DNA from: a virus
Reading direction: 5' to 3' (one strand)
Length of the DNA: 64,000 nt
Virus record (IMG/VR): IMGVR_UViG_3300042894_006198
Location: 62,001 to 126,000 of that record
Shown here: positions 27,200 to 34,884 of the stretch, one piece after another
Layout of the letters: each line of letters opens with the position of its first letter
Position numbering within the stretch: the first letter of the stretch is position 1
Notes under the pieces: generated by a model
What the model was told of the DNA's origin: nothing
The model's database searches: none
Seen by the model: only the letters and a program-made list of their open reading frames with translations
Position numbers and translations under genes: made by a program

Positions 27200-27763
27200 A
27201 TGAAAACAGTAGGTTACAAACTTACACCATTTGCAATTACAGGGGTTAAGCCCCATCAACCTGAAGATGCATTCTTCACAATCACAGAAAAAAGTTTTGA
27301 GGGTAAATGGAAAATTATCGTTTATTATCCAAAAGATTTTACTTTTGTATGTCCTACAGAAATTGTAGCTTATGATAAACTAGCTAAAGACTTTGAAGAT
27401 CGTGATGCTGTATTACTTACAGGCAGCACAGACAACGAGTTTTGTAAAGTAGCGTGGCAAAAAGCGCATCCTGATTTACAGAAAATTTCACATACACAAT
27501 TTGCTGATACACAGCGTGAACACTATGATGGTGAGAAATATGTAAATTTAAGCCTTATAGAACAACTAGGTGTCTTTTATGATCCTGCAGGTGCTGCACT
27601 ACGTGCTACATTTATTATTGATCCTGACAATGTTATCCAACATGTTACAGTAAATAATTTAAATGTTGGTCGTTCACCTGAAGAAACATTGCGTGTACTT
27701 GACGCATTACAAACAGGCGAACTTTGTGCATGTAATCGTTCTATTGGTGGCGAAACTCTGTGA
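27200..27763 (+). CDS. ahpC: Peroxiredoxin, AhpC type
   Basis: 187 residues. D-F-T-F-V-C51-P-T-E is the peroxidatic-cysteine motif and the C-terminal L-C176-A-C178-N contains the resolving cysteines. The length matches AhpC of the 2-Cys type that is reduced by AhpD, whose gene lies 2.4 kb downstream. It reduces hydrogen peroxide and organic hydroperoxides and would protect the infected cell or phage DNA synthesis from oxidative damage. A late promoter and strong ribosome site precede it. Peroxiredoxins are rare in phages. Confidence 0.9.
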   Translation: MKTVGYKLTPFAITGVKPHQPEDAFFTITEKSFEGKWKIIVYYPKDFTFVCPTEIVAYDKLAKDFEDRDAVLLTGSTDNEFCKVAWQKAHPDLQKISHTQFADTQREHYDGEKYVNLSLIEQLGVFYDPAGAALRATFIIDPDNVIQHVTVNNLNVGRSPEETLRVLDALQTGELCACNRSIGGETL

Positions 27764-27906
27764 TTAGGTTATTAATTGCTTTCATAGTAGCTTTTGTAAT
27801 ACCAATTGTAATTGGATTTGGGTTATATAGCATTCGTGATGAGCATTACGCAGTAACGAATGTTTGTAATTCTACATTTTACCCTGATATATGTGGAAAG
27901 GAATAA
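27760..27906 (+). CDS. Small membrane protein, 48 aa
   Basis: GTG start overlapping the peroxiredoxin stop (GTGA). One long hydrophobic helix (I-A-F-I-V-A-F-V-I-P-I-V-I-G-F-G-L) is followed by a Cys-containing exposed tail (V-C-N-S-T-F-Y-P-D-I-C). The two cysteines could form a disulfide outside the membrane. Function unknown; coupled to ahpC by overlap. Confidence 0.45.
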   Translation: MIRLLIAFIVAFVIPIVIGFGLYSIRDEHYAVTNVCNSTFYPDICGKE

Positions 27907-27908
27907 TT

Positions 27909-28271
27909 ATGTTTGGTTTTTTAAAATTTTTGATACTTATTGTAAAATCGTTTATTCAGCTTTTAGACCCTGATCGTAACGCATTACAAGATGCACCACC
28001 ACAAATTAAGTATATAACTAGTATATTATTAGCATCTTTTTGGGCATTATCTTTTAGTTTGTTTATTGGTGAATTATCATACTTAGGATATAATATCATA
28101 GGTCATGTCGCAGTAGTTTCTATGGCATTTGTTACTTGGGTAGTATTTAAGCATTTTCATAAAACCTACACATTAAGAAATGAATATGATTTATTGCGTG
28201 ATCCTAATCGTAACCCAAAATGTTATGAACTGACTGATCAACAAAGACTTGAAGCAGCGTCGAAATTTTAA
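27909..28271 (+). CDS. Membrane protein, 120 aa
   Basis: ATG at 27909 with a GGAAAGGAAT ribosome site; two nt after the previous stop. Hydrophobic segments: F-L-K-F-L-I-L-I-V, Y-I-T-S-I-L-L-A-S-F-W-A-L-S-F and V-A-V-V-S-M-A-F-V-T-W-V-V-F. It ends in a charged tail with two Arg-Asn motifs (D-P-D-R-N and D-P-N-R-N). Unknown function; it precedes the antiporter gene closely (2-nt gap) and may be an accessory subunit. Confidence 0.5.
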   Translation: MFGFLKFLILIVKSFIQLLDPDRNALQDAPPQIKYITSILLASFWALSFSLFIGELSYLGYNIIGHVAVVSMAFVTWVVFKHFHKTYTLRNEYDLLRDPNRNPKCYELTDQQRLEAASKF

Positions 28272-28273
28272 AA

Positions 28274-29449
28274 GTGAGTAGTTTGCTTTTGATTATAGCA
28301 ACCATGGTGTTAGTACCATGGTTGTTTTTAAAATTAACACGTTTAGACAAACATATTCCATTACCAATGGCACAAATTGCTTTTGGGATATGTTTTGGTC
28401 CTAGCGCATTTGGCTCCGTATTACCTGAACTATGGTCTACAGTTTTTACCCAACCCGTTCGTTTTGGTCTTGATGCTATACAAATATTAGCAATTAGCGT
28501 ATTTGCTTTTATTGCAGGTATTGAACTTAAACCAAAAGAAATTATAGAACGTGAAGGTTCAGCAATATGGAAGCAAGCATTTCATGTAATTGTAATTCCC
28601 ATCGTATTAGCAGGTTTTAGTTTTATACTTTTTTTTGATGATCCTATATGGCATAATCCCGAAATACCATTTTGGAAATATGCATGGACTATGGGTGTTG
28701 CAACGTGTATTACTGCTATGCCTATGTTAGTTGTGGCTTGTAAATCAATGGGTATTTGGAATACACACACTAGTAAAAAATTGCTTGGTTTAGTAACTTT
28801 TGATGATTTAATATTATGGCTTACCGTAGCTGTAATTGTTAGTGTGGGTAAGTATGCAATTAATGCGTCAATATTTTTTGCTGTATTAGCTGTTTTATGG
28901 TATGCATGGCCTAAGATTTTAGAATATGCGGGTGAAAGTTCACATCCTACATTAACTGTAGCTTTAGCATTAGCTATGGCAAGTTTTAGTCATTGGGCAG
29001 GATTGCATTATGTTTTAGGCGCATTCTTTGCAGGTATGATTACACCAAGGTCAGCAATCAAGTGGAATGAAGGTATGGAAGTTCAACAAATGTATTGGCT
29101 GATGCCTGTTTTCTTTATTTGGACAGGATTAAAGTCGCAATGGACGTTAGACTTTGAAATCATTTTAGCGGGTGCGTTAGGGATGTTTGCTATAGCAATA
29201 ATAACAAAATTTGTTGGTGTATGGTTAGCATATCGAGATCAAGGCTTACAATTGGTTTTATTTAAAACAGCTTTGTTACAAAATAAAGGATTAATGGAGA
29301 TATTCTTAGTATCTATGTTATTAGGTGCAGGTATTATTAGCACCAATATGTTTGCAGCAGTTGTTATTATGAGCTTAATTAGTACAGTATCTGCTGTACC
29401 ATTAGCAAAGTTATTTTACAAACCTGAATACGTTGAAAAGGAGTATTAA
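28274..29449 (+). CDS. Monovalent cation:proton antiporter (CPA2/KefB-like)
   Basis: 391 residues starting with GTG. It has about ten to twelve hydrophobic segments, for example P-L-P-M-A-Q-I-A-F-G-I-C-F-G-P-S, I-L-A-I-S-V-F-A-F-I-A-G-I-E, and V-T-F-D-D-L-I-L-W-L near residue 175, where the Asp pair resembles the transport site of CPA2 exchangers. No regulatory nucleotide-binding (TrkA-N) domain is visible, so it is shorter than KefB/KefC. It would exchange Na+ or K+ for H+ in the inner membrane. Very unusual in a phage and placed in a run of host-like genes; no strong Shine-Dalgarno. Confidence 0.7.
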   Translation: MSSLLLIIATMVLVPWLFLKLTRLDKHIPLPMAQIAFGICFGPSAFGSVLPELWSTVFTQPVRFGLDAIQILAISVFAFIAGIELKPKEIIEREGSAIWKQAFHVIVIPIVLAGFSFILFFDDPIWHNPEIPFWKYAWTMGVATCITAMPMLVVACKSMGIWNTHTSKKLLGLVTFDDLILWLTVAVIVSVGKYAINASIFFAVLAVLWYAWPKILEYAGESSHPTLTVALALAMASFSHWAGLHYVLGAFFAGMITPRSAIKWNEGMEVQQMYWLMPVFFIWTGLKSQWTLDFEIILAGALGMFAIAIITKFVGVWLAYRDQGLQLVLFKTALLQNKGLMEIFLVSMLLGAGIISTNMFAAVVIMSLISTVSAVPLAKLFYKPEYVEKEY

Positions 29450-29584
29450 ATGTTTGAATATGAAACACTATGGGACATATATGAAGTAAAGTTTGTATTT
29501 ATTTTTTTGTCTATTGTTGTATCTATAGTGTTAGCTACATTAATGTACGACAAAAATAAGAAAGATAAAAATAAAGATGATTGA
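29450..29584 (+). CDS. Small membrane protein, 44 aa
   Basis: ATG immediately after the antiporter stop with AAGGAG upstream. An acidic N-terminus is followed by one hydrophobic helix (F-V-F-I-F-L-S-I-V-V-S-I-V-L-A-T-L) and a very basic tail (D-K-N-K-K-D-K-N-K-D). It overlaps the next gene by 8 nt. Possibly a small partner of the antiporter or TerC; not identifiable. Confidence 0.5.
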   Translation: MFEYETLWDIYEVKFVFIFLSIVVSIVLATLMYDKNKKDKNKDD

Positions 29585-30176
29585 ATTATTTTGGGCACTA
29601 GGTGCAATAATATTAATTGATGTAGTTTTAGGTGGGGAAAATGCTTTAGTCATAGCAATGGCATCAAGAAATTTACCTCCTTCTTTGCGTAAAAAAGCAT
29701 TGTTATGGGGTACATTTGGTGCGGTAGGTGTTAGATTTCTGTGTATTGCAGCGTTAACGTACTTACTGATGATACCTGGGTTAAGGTTAGTAGGTGGGTT
29801 GGCGTTGCTATATATTGCCTATCAATTGGTACGTGATAAAAAGGACGAGCATGAAGTAAATGCTGCAAATACTTTTTGGGGGGCTATGGCAACAATTGTA
29901 TGGGCAGATGCAGTGATGGGATTAGATAATGCTCTAGCGATTGCAGGAGCAGCAGGTGGCAATTGGTGGTTAATTATTTTTGGGTTACTTTTTAGTGTAC
30001 CAATTATATTGTTTGGAAGCACAGTAGTTGCTAAAATTATGGAACGTTGGCCTAAAACTATTTGGATTGGTGTTAGTGTATTAGTAATTGTAGCATTACA
30101 AATGATTTGGGCTGAACCCCTTTTACATGAATTTATAGGAGAATTTACAAGTGGCGAAATGGATAGAACCAATTAA
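29577..30176 (+). CDS. TerC-family integral membrane protein
   Basis: 199 residues, highly hydrophobic. D-V-V-L-G-G-E-N-A-L-V-I-A-M-A at residues 15-29 and M-G-L-D-N-A-L-A-I-A-G near residue 115 are the paired acidic TerC/YjbE motifs. Such proteins transport or sense divalent metals, mostly Mn2+ or Ca2+, in the inner membrane. It has the size of the bacterial YjbE type. It is overlapped by the ahpD-like gene, suggesting an oxidative-stress or metal-homeostasis link. It probably came from a host. Confidence 0.8.
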   Translation: MIELFWALGAIILIDVVLGGENALVIAMASRNLPPSLRKKALLWGTFGAVGVRFLCIAALTYLLMIPGLRLVGGLALLYIAYQLVRDKKDEHEVNAANTFWGAMATIVWADAVMGLDNALAIAGAAGGNWWLIIFGLLFSVPIILFGSTVVAKIMERWPKTIWIGVSVLVIVALQMIWAEPLLHEFIGEFTSGEMDRTN

Positions 30177-30666
30177 AGAAGCATTACCTGATTATGCAAA
30201 AGATACACGTTTAAATTTAGATGCAATAATTTTGCGTTCAACTTTAGATAAAACCGAAGCAGAATGTTGTGCTTTAGCAGCAGCAGTAGCAACAGGAAAT
30301 GGTAAAATTGTATCACTTATATTATCAAATATTGAAGATGAAAAAGAACGTGATGCAGCTATGGCAGCAGCAAGCATTATGGCACAAAATAACGTATGGT
30401 ATCCCTATGTTGAAATGACAGGTGATGATCAATTAAAAGGATTACCTGCACAATTACGCATGAATGCAATTTTATCACATGGTGGTACTACTAAAGTACG
30501 ATTTGAAGCATATAGTTTATGTGCTAGCATTGTTGGCAAGTGTCATTTTTGCGTTAAAGCACATTATGATACGCTTAAAAAAGAGGGCTACACTGTGGAA
30601 CAATTACGTGATATTGGACGCATTGCAGCAGTTATTAATTCAGTAGCAAAAGTTTTAGTAGGGTAA
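30151..30666 (+). CDS. ahpD: AhpD-like alkylhydroperoxidase / AhpC reductase
   Basis: GTG start with AGGAG upstream, overlapping the TerC gene by 26 nt. 171 residues. E119, C131-H-F-C134 and H138 match the AhpD proton-relay residues (Glu, CxxC, His). AhpD accepts electrons for AhpC, and both genes are in this phage (ahpC at 27200). Full-length for the family. It acts in the cytoplasm. Together the two could give a self-contained peroxide defence. Carboxymuconolactone decarboxylase paralogues share the fold, but the conserved His and the length favour AhpD. Confidence 0.85.
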   Translation: MAKWIEPIKEALPDYAKDTRLNLDAIILRSTLDKTEAECCALAAAVATGNGKIVSLILSNIEDEKERDAAMAAASIMAQNNVWYPYVEMTGDDQLKGLPAQLRMNAILSHGGTTKVRFEAYSLCASIVGKCHFCVKAHYDTLKKEGYTVEQLRDIGRIAAVINSVAKVLVG

Positions 30667-30669
30667 TTA

Positions 30670-31848
30670 ATGAGAATTGCAATTATTGGTGCAGGTATTG
30701 CAGGTGTACTTCCTGCGTATTTTTTGTCTAAAAAAGGACATGATGTAACAATTTTTGAACAAGAACGATATGCAGCTATGCGTACAAGTTATGCTAACGG
30801 TGCTCAAGTCAGCGTTAGTAATAGTGAAGTATGGACAACATGGGCTAATGTTACTAAGGGTTTAAAATGGATGCTCAAGAAAGATGCACCATTATTAATA
30901 CATCCTACGTTAGACTTTGACAAAATTAAGTGGATAATTAAATTCTTACAAAATACCGCTATGGGCGTTTATAAACAAAACACCATAGAAACTATTAAAT
31001 TAGGGCTAGAAAGTAGAGCATTATATAAGCAAATTATCAAAGATGAAAATCTTGAATTTGACCAAAGTAATAGTGGTATTTTACATATATATAAAGATCC
31101 AAAATATCTAGATGCTGCTTTTAGTGCTAAAGACCTGTATGAATCACAAGGATGTGAATGGAAAACTATAATTAATCGTGAAGATATCCTTGCTATTGAA
31201 CCTAATCTAAAAGATATGGGTGATTTAATTGGTGCTGCATGGACAAAAGATGATTGGGTTGGAGATATTCATAAGTTTTGTAAAGCATTACTTGATACCA
31301 TTAGAATAAAATATAATGCATGTGTTTCATTTAATGAATCAATTATTGATCCTAGAACATTACTTGAGCATTTTGATAAAGTAATTATTGCAGCAGGTGT
31401 CGAAAGTGTAGAACTTGCTAAAGAATTTGGAGAATCATTACCCATCTATCCTGTAAAAGGATATAGTATTACCGTTGAAGCAACAGATGTGAAATCATAT
31501 CAAGCCATGCCTAAAGTAAGTTTATTGGATGATCAAACAAAAATTGTTAGTTCAACCTTAGGTCCTAGATTACGTGTAGCAGGTACAGCAGAATTATGTG
31601 GATACAATCGTGATATTACAAGAAGCAGAATTGAGCCATTGTTAAATTGGGTAAATCAAAACTTTCCAAATATTGATACAAGTAACTACAGTAGTTGGGC
31701 ATGTTTGCGACCTATGACACCAAATATGATGCCTATTGTGCGTGAAAGTAAAGTAAAAAATATATACTATCATGCAGGACATGGGCATTTAGGATGGACA
31801 ATTAGTCCTGCAACTGCTATTAATTTAGTTAATCAAATCGAAAATTGA
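30670..31848 (+). CDS. FAD-dependent oxidoreductase, D-amino-acid dehydrogenase-like (DadA)
   Basis: 392 residues. G-A-G-I-A-G at residues 7-12 is the FAD-binding Rossmann loop. Near the C-terminus L-R-P-M-T-P-N and G-H-G-H-L-G-W-T are typical of the DadA/glycine oxidase family. Those enzymes oxidise D-amino acids or similar amines and pass electrons to the quinone pool. It lies 3 nt after ahpD in the same direction. Exact substrate cannot be read. An FAD amine oxidase could also make peroxide, which would explain a neighbouring peroxide defence; that link is speculative. Confidence 0.75.
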   Translation: MRIAIIGAGIAGVLPAYFLSKKGHDVTIFEQERYAAMRTSYANGAQVSVSNSEVWTTWANVTKGLKWMLKKDAPLLIHPTLDFDKIKWIIKFLQNTAMGVYKQNTIETIKLGLESRALYKQIIKDENLEFDQSNSGILHIYKDPKYLDAAFSAKDLYESQGCEWKTIINREDILAIEPNLKDMGDLIGAAWTKDDWVGDIHKFCKALLDTIRIKYNACVSFNESIIDPRTLLEHFDKVIIAAGVESVELAKEFGESLPIYPVKGYSITVEATDVKSYQAMPKVSLLDDQTKIVSSTLGPRLRVAGTAELCGYNRDITRSRIEPLLNWVNQNFPNIDTSNYSSWACLRPMTPNMMPIVRESKVKNIYYHAGHGHLGWTISPATAINLVNQIEN

Positions 31849-31854
31849 TAAATA
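31848..31854 (+). promoter_or_regulatory. Late-type promoter ATAAATA, 5 nt before ATG
   Basis: ATAAATA overlaps the end of the oxidoreductase gene and lies exactly 5 nt before the ATG at 31860. No Shine-Dalgarno. Confidence 0.45.
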
Positions 31855-31859
31855 TTAAT

Positions 31860-32111
31860 ATGAGCGAAGAGCAAAACAAAATTAAACATAGTCTTCGCAG
31901 ACTAAAAGATGAAAATGCTGTGAATAAGCAGGTACGAATTGCTAAAGAACACGGTTTTCCCGTTGATGAACCACATAAATTTGCAAAACACCATGCAATG
32001 AATTGTGGTAACCCAAAATGTTTATTATGTTCTAATCCTAGAAAAGTTTTTAAAGAAAAAACAATTCAAGAACAACGACATGAACAACAAAAACTTTGGG
32101 ATGAAGAGTAG
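31860..32111 (+). CDS. Hypothetical Cys-motif protein, 83 aa
   Basis: I use the ATG at 31860 because of the late motif 5 nt upstream; an in-frame TTG at 31845 lies in the previous gene. The N-terminal half is highly charged and helical (S-L-R-R-L-K-D-E-N). N-C-G-N-P-K-C-L-L-C-S-N-P-R-K in the middle is a conserved short Cys motif known from bacterial and phage small proteins and probably binds a metal ion. The tail is Gln/Glu-rich. Function unknown. Confidence 0.6.
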   Translation: MSEEQNKIKHSLRRLKDENAVNKQVRIAKEHGFPVDEPHKFAKHHAMNCGNPKCLLCSNPRKVFKEKTIQEQRHEQQKLWDEE

Positions 32112-32180
32112 TATAGGTAGTTATTACGTAGTAACGGTGATTATTTTCAGGTATTTTACAGTATAAGTAAATATCTACGC

Positions 32181-32204
32181 ACACATTTTAATGTGTATTT
32201 TTTT
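32181..32204 (+). terminator. Terminator-like hairpin in the porin leader
   Basis: ACACAT-TTTA-ATGTGT stem followed by A and about seven T residues, ending 18 nt before the porin ATG. A late-type motif GTAAATA (32167-32173) lies 8 nt upstream of the hairpin, so a transcript from it would meet the hairpin at once. Could be an attenuator or a plain terminator of the upstream transcript. Confidence 0.45.
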
Positions 32205-32222
32205 ATAAAAGAGGAATTGAGC

Positions 32223-33242
32223 ATGAAAAAACTTTTATTTGCAACATTGTTTGCAACAATGACAGGTGTAGCAACTGCACAAACAACGATTTATGGTTTA
32301 GCAGATGCGTACTATGGTCAAACATCAGGTAAACAAACAACGAACCAAGTTAGCTCAGGTGGCATGACCACAAGTTTTATTGGTGTAAGAGCCACAGAAA
32401 AGCTTGGTGATGTTACAGCTAGTGCAGTATTGGAAACATTTTTACGTCCTGACACAGCAGCACAAGGTCGTTTTAATGGCGATACATTTTATGCACGTAA
32501 CGCATACGTTGGATTAAGTTCAAAAGCAGGTGAGATTCAAGTTGGTCGTGTAACGACACCAATGTTTATTTCAACGATTGTTTTTAATTCATTTGGTGAT
32601 AGTTTTGTTTTTAGCCCAATGGTAACAGCACGTTATGGCGCAAACAACTTCAACTTAGGTGGGGGTGGTTCTGACACAGGTTGGAGCAACAGCGTTTTAG
32701 TCAAGACTAACGCAGGTCCATTGGCACTTACGGGTGTTTATAGTGCAGGTGTTGCAGATGATGCAGCGGGTACAAAACAAGCAGGTAAAAGTGTTGGCGC
32801 AATGTTTTTCCAAGGTCCAATCGGTTTAACAGCAACATGGCAAGATGTTGAGCAAGGTGCAGGTAGACCAAGCATGACTTCAACCATTATTGGTGGTAGC
32901 TACGATCTTAAGAAAATCAAAATGTTTGCACAGTGGAATCGTGTTGAAAATAGTGATACTATAACAAAAGAAGACAAAGGTTATAGTGTTGGTGCAACAA
33001 TGCCATTAGGTGGTGGTAATACAGCTATGGTAAGCTATGCTAAGCATGATCATAATTTTACAAACCATAAATCAGGTGAAACAGCATCGTGGGCAATTGG
33101 TTTATCACATGCAATGAGCAAGCGTACAGACGTTTATGCTGCAGTACGTGATACTAATTATACTAATGATGGTTCCGCACGTACAAATGCTGCATGGGCA
33201 GATGCTCGTACAGCAGGAGTTGGTGTACGTCATCGTTTCTAA
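32223..33242 (+). CDS. Gram-negative outer-membrane porin
   Basis: ATG at 32223 with GAGG upstream. A 20-residue signal peptide (M-K-K-L-L-F-A-T-L-F-A..A-T-A-Q) precedes T-T-I-Y-G-L-A-D-A-Y-Y-G, the start of betaproteobacterial general porins (Porin_4 type). The remaining 320 residues alternate beta-barrel-like Gly/aromatic stretches and end G-V-R-H-R-F, with the C-terminal Phe needed for outer-membrane assembly. Full length. Phage-encoded porins are known to alter the host surface and can block rival phages; that function here is inference. Followed by a strong terminator. Confidence 0.85.
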   Translation: MKKLLFATLFATMTGVATAQTTIYGLADAYYGQTSGKQTTNQVSSGGMTTSFIGVRATEKLGDVTASAVLETFLRPDTAAQGRFNGDTFYARNAYVGLSSKAGEIQVGRVTTPMFISTIVFNSFGDSFVFSPMVTARYGANNFNLGGGGSDTGWSNSVLVKTNAGPLALTGVYSAGVADDAAGTKQAGKSVGAMFFQGPIGLTATWQDVEQGAGRPSMTSTIIGGSYDLKKIKMFAQWNRVENSDTITKEDKGYSVGATMPLGGGNTAMVSYAKHDHNFTNHKSGETASWAIGLSHAMSKRTDVYAAVRDTNYTNDGSARTNAAWADARTAGVGVRHRF

Positions 33243-33262
33243 TTTAAATACAAATTTAAATG

Positions 33263-33289
33263 AAAAAAGGGGGCAATGCCCTCTTTTTT
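33263..33289 (+). terminator. Rho-independent terminator after porin
   Basis: Twelve-bp stem: A-rich arm plus GGGGGC, loop AAT, GCCCTC plus T-run. The T-run doubles as the tail. Nearly the same core as the tmRNA terminator. Confidence 0.75.
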
Positions 33290-33302
33290 TATAAGTATAG
33301 GT

Positions 33303-33560
33303 ATGCTACACAGTGTGTATGAGTGGTCAGACAAGCGTAAAGAATTGTATAATCACATAGTCAATTTAAATGGCTATTACGGTGATGCACATAAATTACT
33401 TAAAAATATTGACAATTTAGTACGTGAATTGAACATGTTAAATGTAAGATTTCGTAATCGAATTGAGCCAACTATATTACAAAAAGAAAAAATGTCTCAA
33501 ATTAACAACGCAATCGATATGTTGGAAAAATGGCTACTTGTTGTTACTTTAACTGAATAA
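33303..33560 (+). CDS. Hypothetical protein, 85 aa
   Basis: I choose the ATG at 33303: the in-frame ATG at 33276 lies inside the porin terminator. TATAAGTA, one mismatch from the late consensus, lies 5 nt upstream of 33303. The protein is helical and charged (L-Y-N-H-I-V-N-L-N-G, L-L-K-N-I-D-N-L, R-F-R-N-R-I-E-P) and lacks motifs. It ends just upstream of a strong sigma70-like promoter. Confidence 0.5.
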   Translation: MLHSVYEWSDKRKELYNHIVNLNGYYGDAHKLLKNIDNLVRELNMLNVRFRNRIEPTILQKEKMSQINNAIDMLEKWLLVVTLTE

Positions 33561-33565
33561 AAGCC

Positions 33566-33594
33566 TTGACAAGTATACCTAAGTTCGCTAATAT
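33566..33594 (+). promoter_or_regulatory. Sigma70-like promoter
   Basis: TTGACA, 17-bp spacer, TAATAT. Drives the MoxR-like gene at 33643. It belongs to a set of ten near-consensus promoters in this window. Confidence 0.75.
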
Positions 33595-33642
33595 ACACAT
33601 ATTGCATGAGGCAATGATCTAGACACTTTCTAAGGATTACAA

Positions 33643-34797
33643 ATGGGAAAAATTGATACTAGTTTTAGCTTGACAATCGATGAAGCAGAATCTGCTCTGC
33701 ATAGTCTTATTGATACCAAACTTTCAATGTTTTTATGGGGTCCCCCAGGTATCGGTAAATCAGACCTAATTCGTACGATTGCACGTAAAAATAATTGGGC
33801 AGTACGTGAAGTACGTTTGGGTCAGATTGATCCAACGGATATTAAAGGTATTCCCTTCTTTAACGCAGATAAAACTTATTTTGCGTATAATGAAAACACT
33901 AAAGAGTTTGAAGAAACCAAAGGTACCCTTGATTGGGCACCACCATCAGAGTTTCCTGATGCTAAATTTGCTGAACAATATGAGCGTGTTATTCTGTTCT
34001 TGGATGAAATGAACGTTGCCGCACCTACTGTTCAAGCTGCTGCTTATCAACTTGTGCTTGATCGTCGTGTTGGTAAGTATCGTGTACCTGACAATGTAAT
34101 TATCGTTGCCGCAGGTAATCGTGATAGTGACAAAGGTGTTACTTATCGTATGCCATCACCCCTATCAAACCGTTTTGTTCATATGGATGTTCGCCCTGAC
34201 TTTACAGTATGGCAAACATGGGCAGTACAAAACAACGTTCACAAGGATGTAGTTGGTTACTTGTCATTCGCCAAAAATGACATGTACGATTTTGATGGTC
34301 GTAACAGTGGACACGCATTTGCTACACCTCGTAGTTGGTGCGCTGTAAGTAAAATTCTACAGGAATGCGATAAGATTCCCTCAGAATTGCTTACTAAAAT
34401 TGTTGCGGGTACGATTGGTGAAGGTCTTGCAGTAAAGTTTATGGCACACCGTAAGCTTGTTGATAAGATGCCCGACCCTATGGATATTCTTGAAGGTAAA
34501 GTAAGTGAACTTCAAGTAAAAGAAGTTAGTGCCATGTACTCACTAACAGTCAGTATGTGTTACGAATTAAAAGATTTGAGCGATAACAACAAAGTTGCTT
34601 CGAAAAAGTTTCATGAAATGTGTGACAACTTCTTCAAGTTTATGATGGATAATTTCGAAACTGAGTTGGTTATTATGGGTGCTAGGATTGCGCTAAAAAC
34701 TTACAAGTTAAACATGGATCCAACCCAACTAAAGACTTTGACAGACTTCCATAAAAAATATGGTAAGTACATCAAGGAAGCAATATCAGCAAAGTAA
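33643..34797 (+). CDS. MoxR-like AAA+ ATPase
   Basis: 384 residues. Walker A G-P-P-G-I-G-K-S at residues 33-40. Walker B V-I-L-F-L-D-E at about 116-122. N-R-D-S-D near residue 164 and S-N-R-F-V-H near 178 are typical sensor/arginine-finger regions. MoxR ATPases act as chaperones that load metals or remodel proteins together with a VWA-domain partner, encoded next in this phage. Sigma70-like promoter upstream suggests early or middle expression. Similar MoxR/VWA pairs occur in other large T4-like phages. Confidence 0.85.
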   Translation: MGKIDTSFSLTIDEAESALHSLIDTKLSMFLWGPPGIGKSDLIRTIARKNNWAVREVRLGQIDPTDIKGIPFFNADKTYFAYNENTKEFEETKGTLDWAPPSEFPDAKFAEQYERVILFLDEMNVAAPTVQAAAYQLVLDRRVGKYRVPDNVIIVAAGNRDSDKGVTYRMPSPLSNRFVHMDVRPDFTVWQTWAVQNNVHKDVVGYLSFAKNDMYDFDGRNSGHAFATPRSWCAVSKILQECDKIPSELLTKIVAGTIGEGLAVKFMAHRKLVDKMPDPMDILEGKVSELQVKEVSAMYSLTVSMCYELKDLSDNNKVASKKFHEMCDNFFKFMMDNFETELVIMGARIALKTYKLNMDPTQLKTLTDFHKKYGKYIKEAISAK

Positions 34798-34805
34798 TCG
34801 TCTAG

Positions 34806-34835
34806 ATCAAGGGGGCTGAAATGCCCCCACTTGAT
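34806..34835 (+). terminator. Stem-loop after MoxR gene
   Basis: GGGGGC-TGAAAT-GCCCCC extended by ATCAA/TTGAT across a 2-nt bulge. Followed by TTAAATTATT rather than a pure T-run, so termination is likely but weaker. It overlaps the -35 box of the next promoter. Confidence 0.55.
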
Positions 34836-34859
34836 TTAAATTATTACCTATGTTATGAT
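34831..34859 (+). promoter_or_regulatory. Sigma70-like promoter
   Basis: TTGATT, 17-bp spacer, TATGAT. 26 nt before the VWA gene start at 34885. Confidence 0.6.
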
Positions 34860-34884
34860 ACTGCTATTACCTAAAGGAACATTT

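Noticed and set aside
27138-27200. 20-codon frame in the ahpC leader (ATG at 27138)
   Set aside because: Possible uORF, but too short and without features; treated as leader.
33276-33302. Earlier ATG for the 85-aa gene
   Set aside because: Lies in the loop of the porin terminator.
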